This document shows positions 1-7,652 of a stretch of 64,000 nucleotides of DNA, piece after piece (the stretch's first letter is position 1; each line of letters starts with the position of its first letter). Both the position numbers and the translations under genes were made by a program. The stretch is taken from positions 260,057 to 324,056 of the forward strand of contig NFUW01000001.1 in the NCBI GenBank assembly GCA_002127285.1, read 5' to 3'. Under the pieces are notes generated by a model. The model had not been told where the DNA came from, made no database searches, and was given only the letters and a program-made list of their open reading frames with translations. This DNA is from Chitinophagaceae bacterium IBVUCB1 (lineage in GTDB: Bacteria > Bacteroidota > Bacteroidia > Chitinophagales > Chitinophagaceae).

Positions 1-289
1 GTTCGTTTTCGTTCAGGCTTACTGTAAGCAGCTTTTGGGTAACCATATCCCAACCATCAGGGGCAAACACATTGACGATAACACTGATTTTTTTATCCGT
101 CAGGTTGGTAATGTTGATGGTATTGAACATGAAATCGCGGTTGCCTTTTGCAACCAGTGTGTCGTTCAGTATGGCTGTTTTGTAGATGGTTTTGCTAAGC
201 TGTGCTGTAGCTTCTATACAGCACAACGATAATAATAAAGACATTATACACAATGCCTTTAGCAACTTGTATGTTTTGTCGCCGCTCAT
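1..289 (-). CDS. secreted protein, partial (runs off window start)
   Basis: Reading leftwards from the ATG at 287-289 there is an open frame of 96 codons that continues past base 1. Residues 10-28 or so are a hydrophobic leader (KALCIMSLLLSLCC) ending in Ala-Thr-Ala-Gln, a good signal peptidase I site for Bacteroidota. The mature part is beta-rich (for example NITNLTDKKISVIVNVFAPD), similar in feel to the chaperone/NEW3-like periplasmic proteins that sit beside pilin-like genes. It lies downstream of the pilin-like gene on the same strand, with a terminator between them, so it may be its assembly partner. The family is not recognised with certainty; that it is a coding sequence is much surer than its role. 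Confidence 0.6.
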   Translation of the reverse strand, partial: MSGDKTYKLLKALCIMSLLLSLCCIEATAQLSKTIYKTAILNDTLVAKGNRDFMFNTINITNLTDKKISVIVNVFAPDGWDMVTQKLLTVSLNENE

Positions 290-439
290 TTAATGGGTTA
301 CAGCAATGCCATAAAAAATAGTTTTAAGGCAATGCATGCAATGTAACAGTCCCCTGTTGCGGCAAAATACACAAAAGACTGCAATCAACAGACTGCACTA
401 TGGCACTAATGCACATTATTCTACGGTTTTGTGAATTAA

Positions 440-463
440 AAAAGAGCCCTATAAAGGGCCCTT
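440..463 (-). terminator. rho-independent terminator of the pilin-like gene
   Basis: On the minus strand a GCCCT-TTAT-AGGGC stem-loop is followed directly by CTTTTTT. It sits about 30 bases after the stop of the gene at 491-1042. Confidence 0.75.
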
Positions 464-490
464 CTGTATAAGGGATAAGAGAGAGACTAA

Positions 491-1042
491 TTAAAGCTGC
501 GTAGCAGTATAAACCACATCTACCGTATAAGTACCTGCAGGGTAAGCAAAACCGGGAGTAGCATTGTACTGTATATTGAAAGTTTGGTTACCACCGTTTG
601 CACAGTTGCTCAACAGGTTTTGTGCAGTGTTGCTCAGGTCGGCATATGAAGATGCACTAAAAGGAGAAGCGATAGTACCACCAGTACCATTTGCAGGTAC
701 ACGCAGGTCTAACACACCAGTTACAGGCATTACGGGAGCAGGCGTTACAGCACCAGTATAAGTAAAGTTAGCATTGTTGGTACGAACTGTTACACCGAAA
801 CGACGGTTAGAACGTACACGCAATGTTTGTTCAGCTGATGCTACACCGTTTGCGTAGTCGTTTACTGTGTTGAAAGCCAAATTTACAGCAGCACCTGTAG
901 CAGTACCAGACCCTGTGAAAGTCAATTCGATAGCGTTGCTCAGGTTCAGATTAACTGTTTGTGTAGCAGTAGATGAAGGAGACTGTGCTTTAGCAGCAAA
1001 ACCAGTGATACCTAGAGCGATGATTGCGATTACTTTTTTCAT
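491..1042 (-). CDS. secreted pilin/adhesin-like beta protein
   Basis: A 183-aa protein with a clear signal peptide (MKKVIAIIALGITGFAAKAQ, residues 1-20) and a small, Thr/Asn/Ala-rich, all-beta mature part. The order of features (short strands, an RVRSNRRFGVTVR segment, then a C-terminal strand ending YTVDVVYTATQL) resembles the CS1/DUF4402-type surface pilins and spore-coat-U-like proteins common in Bacteroidota. Family naming is inference from pattern only. It has its own promoter-like sequence upstream and a terminator downstream, so it can be expressed alone and strongly, as expected for a surface subunit. It belongs to the flanking chromosome, not the inserted element. Confidence 0.75.
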   Translation of the reverse strand: MKKVIAIIALGITGFAAKAQSPSSTATQTVNLNLSNAIELTFTGSGTATGAAVNLAFNTVNDYANGVASAEQTLRVRSNRRFGVTVRTNNANFTYTGAVTPAPVMPVTGVLDLRVPANGTGGTIASPFSASSYADLSNTAQNLLSNCANGGNQTFNIQYNATPGFAYPAGTYTVDVVYTATQL

Positions 1043-1088
1043 AATTTTTGTTTGTTTAATTTGATTGATTTGTTTTTGTTTGATGACA

Positions 1089-1121
1089 CAAAGATGCTAT
1101 CATCCACCCCCGATAGCCAAA
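1089..1121 (-). promoter_or_regulatory. candidate promoter of the pilin-like gene
   Basis: On the minus strand TTTG (1118-1121) lies 21 bases upstream of CATCTTTG (1089-1096), close to the Bacteroidota TTTG-N19-21-TAnnTTTG form but with the first T of the -7 element replaced. It leaves a leader of about 40 bases before the ATG. Confidence 0.4.
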
Positions 1122-1242
1122 AAAACAGGGCTTGTTAACCCCATATTGACAAGTGGTTAACGAGCGGTTAACAAACCAAGAATAATAAGTGCCCTAAGAC
1201 AGGATAGCATATTGCATAAGTAATGGAAAATGAACCAATTAG

Positions 1243-2424
1243 CTACTCTTCATTAGCGTTATCAGCAGATTCTTCATCCAGCAGATTGTTAATAGTAATA
1301 TTATCAGTTTCGCCTATGGGATAGGCTTGATGTTTAACAAGAATGGCATAGACATTCATGTTCACCTGATGCTTAATATCCTGTAGTTCGACACCATCCG
1401 GCAATGGCGCAGGCAATCCGTAAGACACTGTTAACTGAAATGAATTCTCCGAAAAACCATCTACTACTACTTCTACAGGGTTTGTAACATACAGCATGTG
1501 TTGTAGCGATGCCCTGATGTCTTTTACTATTTGCTGCAAAGTTTCATGGGTTACCCCATACTTAATACTAAGTACCAGTTTCATCCTGCGGCTGGTTCGA
1601 TTACTTAAGTTCTCCAGATTTTCGTACACCAGCTTTTTGTTTGGTATAGTAATAGCAGAACCGTCTGCAGTACGCAACCTTGTACTGCGAAAACCAATAC
1701 GCTCCACAGTACCCTCAACCAAACCCAACTTAATAATATCGCCGACTCTGAATGGCTTGTCTGTAAGAATAGTAAACGCTCCGAAGAGGTTTTCAACACT
1801 CTCTTTTGCTGCAAGAGCTATGGCAACACCACCAATACCCAAACCAGTAATGAGCGCAGGAATATTAACATGAAACACTGTACCCAACAACCAAAAAACA
1901 CCAATAGTCCACAACACCACTTTTATGGCATCTTTCAGTATTGGCAGTAGCTGTTGTGATTGTATATTATCTTTTTCCCTTGCTTCATCCATTTTAATAT
2001 GATAGGCAAAGTCAATGGTACGGGCAATTGCTAACGTAGCATAGAAAATAATCAGGAAAAGGAAAATATGGTCAACAATATCACTTACCCGCACAGCCCA
2101 TTGTTCATGCTTATCGTTTATTCGTTGCAATAAAAGACTATCAAGCAAAACATGCAGCTGATTGATGGCAATGTAAAAAAGCACAATTTGCAACAGGGCT
2201 TCCAAAGGGCCTTTTATCAGCTCGCGAAATACCGTTCCATGTTTTTTATTAGTGATACGGCCTGTAGTAAAAGCTATAAGCCTTGCCATGGTTTTCGCAA
2301 TCGGCTTTTTCAATACCAGCGTTGCCAGTATTATACCTGCACACCAAAGAATATCCGATATTTTTTCGCCGCAAAACTCGGTACCTGTCTTGTCTAATAA
2401 TCCTGTTAACAGCAATGTGCGCAT
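1243..2424 (-). CDS. MscS-family mechanosensitive ion channel
   Basis: 393-aa inner-membrane channel that opens under membrane tension to release solutes during osmotic downshock. The N-terminal half has several membrane spans (for example residues near 74-92, 117-137 and 172-190). The third, pore-lining span shows the diagnostic Gly/Ala pattern LGIGGVAIALAAKE followed by SVENLFGAFTILTDKPF and VGDII, the hallmark of the MscS beta domain. The C-terminal cytoplasmic domain follows, with a short acidic tail. Length fits the family with one extra N-terminal span. It is 20 bases downstream of dapD on the same strand and is probably co-transcribed. Confidence 0.92.
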   Translation of the reverse strand: MRTLLLTGLLDKTGTEFCGEKISDILWCAGIILATLVLKKPIAKTMARLIAFTTGRITNKKHGTVFRELIKGPLEALLQIVLFYIAINQLHVLLDSLLLQRINDKHEQWAVRVSDIVDHIFLFLIIFYATLAIARTIDFAYHIKMDEAREKDNIQSQQLLPILKDAIKVVLWTIGVFWLLGTVFHVNIPALITGLGIGGVAIALAAKESVENLFGAFTILTDKPFRVGDIIKLGLVEGTVERIGFRSTRLRTADGSAITIPNKKLVYENLENLSNRTSRRMKLVLSIKYGVTHETLQQIVKDIRASLQHMLYVTNPVEVVVDGFSENSFQLTVSYGLPAPLPDGVELQDIKHQVNMNVYAILVKHQAYPIGETDNITINNLLDEESADNANEE

Positions 2425-2444
2425 AATATAGCGTGCAGACGAAA

Positions 2445-3263
2445 TTATACAGAAACATTAAACTCTCTTAATGCATCATTGAGGCTTGTCTTCAGGTCTG
2501 TAGATGCTTTTCTTTGTCCTATTATAAATGCACAGCTCACCTGATATTCGCCTGCAGGAAACTTTTTGGTATAGCTACCGGGGATAACCACGCTACGTGC
2601 CGGTACACGCCCTTTATATTCAATCGGCTCGTTGCCGCTTACATCTATTATTTTTGTTGATTGGGTGAGCACAACATTAGCGCCCAACACCGCTTCTTTT
2701 TCTACAATTACCCCCTCTACCACTATACAGCGAGAACCTATAAAACAACCATCCTCTATTACAACAGGTGATGCCTGCAATGGTTCTAACACCCCCCCTA
2801 TACCTACTCCGCCACTCAAGTGTACACCCTTTCCTATCTGCGCGCAAGAGCCTACTGTAGCCCATGTATCTACCATTGTACCCTCATCTACATACGCGCC
2901 GATATTTACATAAGATGGCATCAATACCACGTTTTTAGCAACATACGCCCCATATCGCGCTACTGCATGTGGTACTGCACGCACACCCAGCGATGCGTAA
3001 TCTTTTTTCAGTAACATTTTATCGTAAAACTCAAACGGCTCCACATTCCACGTTTGCATAGGTTGTATACCAAAGTACAGCAGGATGGCTTGTTTTACCC
3101 ATTGGTTTACTTGCCAGCCATCAGCAGACGGAGACGCAACACGCAAGCGGCCTTTATCTACCTCTTCTATCACCGCACGAACGGCTTCTTTGTATGTTTC
3201 TTCTTTCAGCAGTTCGCGGTTAGCGTATGCCGCCTCTATCATTGTTTGCCATTGTGTTTGCAT
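2445..3263 (-). CDS. dapD: 2,3,4,5-tetrahydropyridine-2,6-dicarboxylate N-succinyltransferase
   Basis: 272 aa, the normal length for DapD, a cytoplasmic enzyme that transfers succinyl from succinyl-CoA to tetrahydrodipicolinate in lysine and meso-diaminopimelate synthesis. The middle of the protein (about residues 100-220) is a left-handed beta-helix of hexapeptide repeats (MPSYVNIGAYVDEGTMVD, GSRCIVVEGVIVEKEAVLG), and the typical RVPARSVVIPGS and ASTDLKTSLNDALR segments follow. The start ATG gives a normal N-terminus. This is a housekeeping gene that marks the chromosomal flank of the insertion. Confidence 0.96.
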   Translation of the reverse strand: MQTQWQTMIEAAYANRELLKEETYKEAVRAVIEEVDKGRLRVASPSADGWQVNQWVKQAILLYFGIQPMQTWNVEPFEFYDKMLLKKDYASLGVRAVPHAVARYGAYVAKNVVLMPSYVNIGAYVDEGTMVDTWATVGSCAQIGKGVHLSGGVGIGGVLEPLQASPVVIEDGCFIGSRCIVVEGVIVEKEAVLGANVVLTQSTKIIDVSGNEPIEYKGRVPARSVVIPGSYTKKFPAGEYQVSCAFIIGQRKASTDLKTSLNDALREFNVSV

Positions 3264-3356
3264 ATCAAATCTCTTTATCAGCTTGCGAAAATACTAAAGC
3301 CCAGCCTATTACACAGAATAAGCAACATATATGAATGATTTTTTTTTGAAAAAGCC

Positions 3357-3387
3357 TTTGGAGAAAAAGGAAAGCTACCTATATTTG
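3357..3387 (+). promoter_or_regulatory. promoter of tRNA-Val
   Basis: TTTG (3357-3360), a 19-base spacer and TATATTTG (3380-3387) match the Bacteroidota housekeeping promoter form exactly. The predicted transcription start near 3394 is about 25 bases before the mature tRNA. Confidence 0.7.
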
Positions 3388-3417
3388 CACTCCGTTTCCG
3401 AACAGGAAACAAGGTAA

Positions 3418-3492
3418 GGAAGCATAGCTCAGCTGGTTCAGAGCATCTGCCTTACAAGCAGAGGGTCCGCGGTTCGATCCCGTGTGCTTCCA
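3418..3492 (+). tRNA. tRNA-Val (anticodon TAC)
   Basis: A 75-base cloverleaf: acceptor GGAAGCA pairs with TGCTTCC plus discriminator A; D arm GCTC...GAGC; anticodon arm TCTGC-CTTACAA-GCAGA with anticodon TAC; T arm CGCGG-TTCGATC-CCGTG with one G-T pair. CCA is not encoded. A promoter lies upstream and a terminator right after. It is the insertion landmark of the neighbouring element: the recombinase reading frame on the other strand stops inside the anticodon arm. Confidence 0.95.
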
Positions 3493-5014
3493 CTCTACGG
3501 GAAAGCAGATTAGATTTTTCTAATCTGCTTTCTTTTTTTACGCCCAAACCCTTGCCAGTAGCGGCAATCAGCAGCAAGACATTATTATCAGAAGCGGTTC
3601 GATACCTGTTATTTTCAAAAATCAACTTTTCGGGGAAGGTCGAACCGATTATCCGGCGTTTTACCTCTAAATCCGCAGCAGTAAAGAGTTTGTCGAGATT
3701 TGCTAAAAAATAGAAACCATACTCCATGATGGCGGTTTCGTCTTTTGGTTTGACTTCTTCTATTGCATCTATCTTTATTCTGATGCGATGTATATCTTCT
3801 TGCAACTTCGATTTGATAGGTTGGTATTCCATAAAATCCATTTGACCATCCAGCATGAATAGCTGCGCACGTTCCAACCTTTGTTCGTACGTATCCAATT
3901 GTTTCTTTAAGGTAGCAAGTTCTTCTGCACGGTCGTCTGTAGCATCCTTATGTTTACCACCCATTATCAGTTCCAATGAACGGAATATTTTATCATTGGC
4001 ACTCACAGCACGTAATACATCATAGAAAACACCATTCGCTTCATCTGCGCGAAAGCGTTCCTTGCATCCTGCTTTACAGTGATAATAATAATACCTTGCG
4101 TTCCTGCCTTTTGAGGCACTGCCGGTTAACGGCTTTCCGCACTTAGCACATGCTAAAAATCCACGCAGCGGCAGTTCGTCTTGCTGACAAATTGTAACAG
4201 GCTGTTCTTTCTTTTTTCTGCCATCTAAAATATCCTGTACATCATAAAATAAAGCTTCAGGTACAATCGCTTCATGCACACCCTTTACAAGGCAGGCAGG
4301 CTCCTGTTTATAAGCAGTAACAAAAACCTTTCCCATATATGTAGGGTTACGCATCATATACCAGAAACGGGTGCGTCCTAAAGGCATCCCTTTTTGATAT
4401 AACATACGGCGGAGTTCTTCTATCTGGTATAAACCCGTTGCCATCATTTCAAAAGACTGCAATACCATTTTCTTTTCCTTTGATGGTACTATAGTAGGCT
4501 TGTTGTTTTCCGTACGCCCGTGTTTATAGCCATAAGGTGCAGAACCCATATAGCGACCCTCTTTCATTGCCTTGCGTACACCTGCCAATATATTCAATGA
4601 CCGCCTGTCGTTCTCTACTTCGGGAGCCGTGAGGTAAAGAGCGAGTAAGAATTTCTGTTCAGGTATTTCCATATTCAGCGGTTGCTCAATTGCCTGCGGC
4701 TCAAGCCCCAGTTTATGCAATTTAGCAATCATGCTATACGCTTCCGGCGCATTACGGGAGAACCTGTCCCATTTCAGGAACAGGAGTAAATCGGCCATGC
4801 CTTTATTCTTTCGCTGAAATTCCAGGAGCTTGTTGAACTGAGGGCGCTCAAATGTTTTAGCAGAATAGTCTTCCTTAAAAAAAGCCACCACCTCTATGTT
4901 ATGCATGGCACAGTATTTTCGGAGTGAGTCATCCTGGTGTGCAAGGCTGTGTCCCTTCTCAGCCTGTTCATCCGTACTTACACGTATATATAATATAGCC
5001 TTTCTTTTTTTCAT
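3452..5014 (-). CDS. large serine recombinase (integrase)
   Basis: 520 aa. Residues 5-150 are a resolvase domain with the catalytic serine at Ser13 in AILYIRVSTDEQ and the arginine-rich LLFLKWDRFSRN motif. A recombinase DNA-binding domain follows (about 160-265). Next come a zinc ribbon (CAKCGKPLTG...YHCKAGCKERF, about 290-340) and a coiled coil (about 350-415), the normal order for phage and ICE large serine integrases. It would catalyse site-specific integration and excision. Its last ~28 codons read through the tRNA-Val terminator and half of the tRNA, so the true element end lies just inside the gene's 3' end and the present C-terminus is built from target DNA. The start ATG at 5014 is well placed. 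Confidence 0.93.
   Translation of the reverse strand: MKKRKAILYIRVSTDEQAEKGHSLAHQDDSLRKYCAMHNIEVVAFFKEDYSAKTFERPQFNKLLEFQRKNKGMADLLLFLKWDRFSRNAPEAYSMIAKLHKLGLEPQAIEQPLNMEIPEQKFLLALYLTAPEVENDRRSLNILAGVRKAMKEGRYMGSAPYGYKHGRTENNKPTIVPSKEKKMVLQSFEMMATGLYQIEELRRMLYQKGMPLGRTRFWYMMRNPTYMGKVFVTAYKQEPACLVKGVHEAIVPEALFYDVQDILDGRKKKEQPVTICQQDELPLRGFLACAKCGKPLTGSASKGRNARYYYYHCKAGCKERFRADEANGVFYDVLRAVSANDKIFRSLELIMGGKHKDATDDRAEELATLKKQLDTYEQRLERAQLFMLDGQMDFMEYQPIKSKLQEDIHRIRIKIDAIEEVKPKDETAIMEYGFYFLANLDKLFTAADLEVKRRIIGSTFPEKLIFENNRYRTASDNNVLLLIAATGKGLGVKKESRLEKSNLLSRRVEAHGIEPRTLCL
3502..3540 (+). terminator. rho-independent terminator of tRNA-Val
   Basis: A perfect 13-bp stem (3502-3514 with 3519-3531, loop TTTT) is followed by CTTTTTTT. 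It sits 9 bases after the tRNA and is read as codons by the recombinase frame on the other strand. Confidence 0.9.
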
Positions 5015-5151
5015 CTTAATGCCAATTTATCAGTATGTTTTCTAATGTGACTTAGGTACAATAGTATTGTAACTCTTTATCATTGTAAAGATACAAAATA
5101 TTGATAATCAATTATTTATAAAAATATTATAGTGTTTTAGCAAGTAAAACC

Positions 5152-5460
5152 TTAGATGTCGTTTGAGCTAGATGGCGTAAATTGGAGTACGTCTTTACGA
5201 ATACGCTTCCTGTTATCTGTAGCTACCATCTGTTCGAGGGTATCGGCAGGGGTGTTTTCCATGACCTGTACAGCAGCCCCTGCTATTACATAGAGCCATT
5301 CCCGTATCTGGTATAGTTCCTCATCGGTATATTGCCTGTTTTTGTCGTCCCAAATGACACGTAGCTTATCAATACTTACACGGTCAGTGAAAATATCGGC
5401 TGCATTGTCTTCTTCTCTATCAGCGGCAATGGCTTCGCGTAATGATTGATCCCTTAACAT
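5152..5460 (-). CDS. small helical protein of unknown function
   Basis: 102 aa, acidic, predicted mostly helical, no signal peptide or membrane span. A short stretch of nonpolar residues (LYVIAGAAVQVM) sits mid-protein. No family recognised. It lies upstream of the serine recombinase on the same strand with a gap of about 140 bases, which is where an excision factor or recombinase regulator is often found; that is inference from position alone. The GATGC decamer array at 5561-5610 lies 100 bases upstream and reads toward it in the same orientation that the second array reads toward the virion operon, so the two may share a regulator. Confidence 0.6.
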   Translation of the reverse strand: MLRDQSLREAIAADREEDNAADIFTDRVSIDKLRVIWDDKNRQYTDEELYQIREWLYVIAGAAVQVMENTPADTLEQMVATDNRKRIRKDVLQFTPSSSNDI

Positions 5461-5560
5461 GTATCAGGCAGGTAAAATGTTTAATCAGATAATGGTGCAA
5501 TACATAGTTTGTATTACAAATGCATTCAAACAGATGGCAATGTTCCCGAAATCTCTTGAA

Positions 5561-5610
5561 CCGTTGATGCCTATTGATGCTTAACGATGCTTAATGATGC
5601 CCATTGATGC
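5561..5610. repeat. five tandem 10-bp repeats ending in GATGC (array 1)
   Basis: GATGC occurs at 5566, 5576, 5586, 5596 and 5606, exactly one helical turn apart. The units fit YNAWTGATGC loosely (for example CTATTGATGC, TTAATGATGC). This is the clearest structure in the 389-base gap 5461-5849, which otherwise contains only the promoter of the next gene. Confidence 0.9.
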
Positions 5611-5793
5611 TTTTTGATAAGATACTTGTTACAGTTGCCGTATTAAGTCAACCTGTTACCGTAACAAAATGTATTAATATTGTAAAATAGCTGTAAATGA
5701 AAATGTAATAATGTTGTAAAATTGCACGTTTATGTATTGGTATGACTGCTTATCAGGCAGTATAATAAAAAAGTCGTCTAATGTTTTGTACAG

Positions 5794-5827
5794 TTGCACC
5801 TAAATGAATAGGCAGATTATACATTTG
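5794..5827 (+). promoter_or_regulatory. candidate promoter of the DUF4248 gene
   Basis: TACATTTG at 5820-5827 is a perfect -7 element. TTG at 5794-5796 lies 23 bases upstream, slightly long for the family. The leader before the ATG at 5850 would be about 16 bases. Confidence 0.5.
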
Positions 5828-5849
5828 CCGGAAATAATAACCCATAAAC

Positions 5850-6056
5850 ATGTTTGAATTAAAACCGTACTCCCGAAAAGAACTTGTATCCCTTTATTTT
5901 CCTGAGAGCCATAACACGAAAAGTGCCAGTTTAAGTTTCCGTCGTTTATTGGATTTAAGTCCGCAAGGCACAGCGGTCAGAATATCCTTATTACGCAGGC
6001 GTCATTTAACCAAAGCAGAGGTTGCCCGAATTATAGATGTGCTGGGTGAACCTTAA
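5850..6056 (+). CDS. DUF4248-family protein
   Basis: 68 aa. The pattern LKPYSRKELVSLYFPES at the N-terminus and the closing EVARIIDVLGEP match the DUF4248 family, small basic helical proteins found almost only in Bacteroidota, mostly in prophages and mobile elements. Function is unknown; the size, charge and two-helix look suggest DNA binding. It stands alone with its own promoter and a strong terminator, between the two decamer arrays, which makes it a candidate for the protein that binds them (inference). Confidence 0.8.
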   Translation: MFELKPYSRKELVSLYFPESHNTKSASLSFRRLLDLSPQGTAVRISLLRRRHLTKAEVARIIDVLGEP

Positions 6057-6115
6057 AAAAACATAGACTTCCACAATAATACTTTAAGGCGTTACCCCCC
6101 CCTTTCTTGAACGCA

Positions 6116-6147
6116 AACCCGCCATATCCTGGCGGGTTATTTTTTGT
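6116..6147 (+). terminator. rho-independent terminator
   Basis: AACCCGCCA (6116-6124) and TGGCGGGTT (6130-6138) form a perfect 9-bp stem with a 5-base loop, followed by ATTTTTTG. It ends transcription of the DUF4248 gene. Confidence 0.9.
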
Positions 6148-6566
6148 GTAACTATTTTCTATCCATTCGAATAGATTACGTAAGCCATTAATAATTATAC
6201 AGACGTATTGCAAATTTGACAGCACCTGAAATCCTGTAGCATTTGTAGCATCTTGTAGTAAAAACGGTTGAAAGTAAATACGGTAGTGATATACAGCCGA
6301 TTGATACTTCCATTATTTTCCAGACGGGCATCTTAGATTGTAGCAAACACATATATACAAATGCTCCCATCTTGCTACAAAGCTGCTCCCATCAATCAAT
6401 AGTGAAAACAAGCTCAAACTTGCTGCTGTATTGCATCCATGCAGATGACTACCATTGCTACGACAAAACCTTGCAAAATATTTGTAAGTGCGTAGTAGGC
6501 AAGGGCAGACACAAACCGGATGCATACAGATGGCGTCAAATGCATGACTATTTACATAGCTGGAAA

Positions 6567-6705
6567 TAAAAAAGCCCGACTTAAACAAGCCAGGCCCCTA
6601 TAAACCCTATCACTATGAAAGCATGTAAATTAATGTATCCGTTTTACTTCAACAATAAAAAAGCCCGGCTTAAATAAGCCAAGCCCTTATAAACCTATCA
6701 CATGA
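6567..6705. repeat. two copies of a conserved hairpin unit
   Basis: Units at about 6567-6618 and 6653-6705 share A-run, GCCCG-CTTAAA-AAGCCA-GCCC, then TATAAACC(C)TATCAC and an ATG-AA. Each forms a 9-bp stem (6574-6595 and 6663-6684), and several paired positions differ between copies while keeping pairing. Read on the minus strand each ends in TTTTTT and so looks like a terminator. No minus-strand gene lies upstream, so the role is unclear: a barrier shielding the control region, or a leader structure. Confidence 0.65.
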
Positions 6706-6770
6706 ATACTGCAAGTTAAGGGATAGTTTATACAGCTACCATACATCCGCGTTGACGAAGCAATAACGTA

Positions 6771-6860
6771 ACAAGCACATCATTGGGTATCATTAGGCAT
6801 CATTCGACATCGTTGGGCATCAAAAGGCATCAGCCAGCAATAAACCTGTTGTAATCTTTG
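6771..6860 (+). promoter_or_regulatory. GCATC decamer array (array 2) and candidate promoter of the virion operon
   Basis: GCATC-type motifs (acATC, GTATC, GCATC, acATC, GCATC, GCATC) start at 6777, 6787, 6797, 6807, 6817 and 6827, again exactly 10 bp apart and in the opposite orientation to array 1. A -7-like AATCTTTG follows at 6853-6860, with no TTG at the right distance, so the array occupies the place of the -33 element. That is typical of an activator-dependent promoter. The rest of 6148-6770 contains no convincing gene. Confidence 0.65.
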
Positions 6861-6902
6861 CATTACCACGGACAATACATACCGTGCTGCATTATCAAAA
6901 AG

Positions 6903-7148
6903 ATGGATTATCAATCTCAACATAACAATGACTGGTCTGCCGGAGAAGTTACGACACTATGGACAGTAGCTTCCGGCACCATAGGCGGTGTATATAAAGC
7001 GCAAGCCATGCCCAAGCTATTACTCAACAGTTTAACCGCAGATGGTAGTATGGCCGTTGTTGCTTATGCATTTATCAGTGCCGTAGTAGGTTACTGCACA
7101 AAGAAGGGACTGGATTATCTGTTTGTCAAATGCAGGAAGAAGCGATAA
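6903..7148 (+). CDS. small membrane protein, first gene of the virion-like operon
   Basis: 81 aa from the ATG at 6903. A longer frame begins at a TTG at 6858, but that lies inside the putative -7 element, so the ATG is preferred. A Gly/Ala-rich middle (VASGTIGGVYKAQ) and a hydrophobic segment (AVVAYAFISAVVGYCT) precede a basic tail (VKCRKKR), suggesting one membrane span with a cytoplasmic basic end. No family recognised. It is followed after 3 bases by the next gene, so the two are translated together. Confidence 0.65.
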   Translation: MDYQSQHNNDWSAGEVTTLWTVASGTIGGVYKAQAMPKLLLNSLTADGSMAVVAYAFISAVVGYCTKKGLDYLFVKCRKKR

Positions 7149-7151
7149 CAG

Positions 7152-7652
7152 ATGCACAACGCGCTAAAAATAGGATTGGGTATCGGTGCCGGGGTGGTCA
7201 TCATTCGCTTGTTACAGCTTAATAAGCTGGCAGCCAATGTGTCTGTGTCCTTATCCAAAGTGCGCATCCATAAAGTGAATTTATCAGGGATAGAGATAGC
7301 TGCGACAGCAAAAGTAAACAATCCATCTGCTGTGTCTGTAACTATTGTCAACCCGGTCGTCCGTTTATGGAACACAAAAGGAAACATGATAGCGGAAAGC
7401 CCGGCAAGCAACCGCAGTTTTCCTATCGGCAGCAACCGGCAGAGTGAAGTAGGAGAGCTGACATTGCCGCTTACCTGGAATACTGTTTTACCGTTGATGG
7501 GCATTAAGAACATAACAAGCATTATCAACCTGTTCAGCAAAGGCGGCACCAACGGGTTGCTGCAATCTTTCACGCAACCGGTTGCGATGTCGGTTATCAT
7601 GCAGGCAGATGGCATGACTGTCGAAACGCCGAAAACGATTATCAATACATGA
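7152..7652 (+). CDS. LEA14-like membrane-anchored beta protein
   Basis: 166 aa. Residues 6-24 are a glycine-rich membrane anchor (LGIGAGVVIIRLLQL) and the rest is a single beta sandwich with the look of the LEA14/WHy fold (VHKVNLSGIEIAATAKVNNP-like strand pattern, then VVRLWNTKGNMIAES and a C-terminal strand VMQADGMTVETP). Such domains bind partner proteins rather than catalyse. In this operon several proteins share the same plan of an N-terminal Gly-rich span plus a soluble domain, which fits components set in an internal virion membrane (inference). The stop overlaps the next start as ATGA. Confidence 0.75.
   Translation: MHNALKIGLGIGAGVVIIRLLQLNKLAANVSVSLSKVRIHKVNLSGIEIAATAKVNNPSAVSVTIVNPVVRLWNTKGNMIAESPASNRSFPIGSNRQSEVGELTLPLTWNTVLPLMGIKNITSIINLFSKGGTNGLLQSFTQPVAMSVIMQADGMTVETPKTIINT

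Noticed and set aside
35-232. Plus-strand 65-codon frame at the left edge
   Set aside because: It is the antisense of the partial secreted protein at 1-289, which has a proper signal peptide.
6188-6588. Several overlapping frames of 60-91 codons on both strands
   Set aside because: Conflicting frames, Cys-rich, poor starts and no family pattern; treated as non-coding.
6615-6677. Possible 20-codon leader peptide starting after the first hairpin
   Set aside because: The second hairpin unit encodes only five codons in the same place, so the peptide is not conserved between copies.
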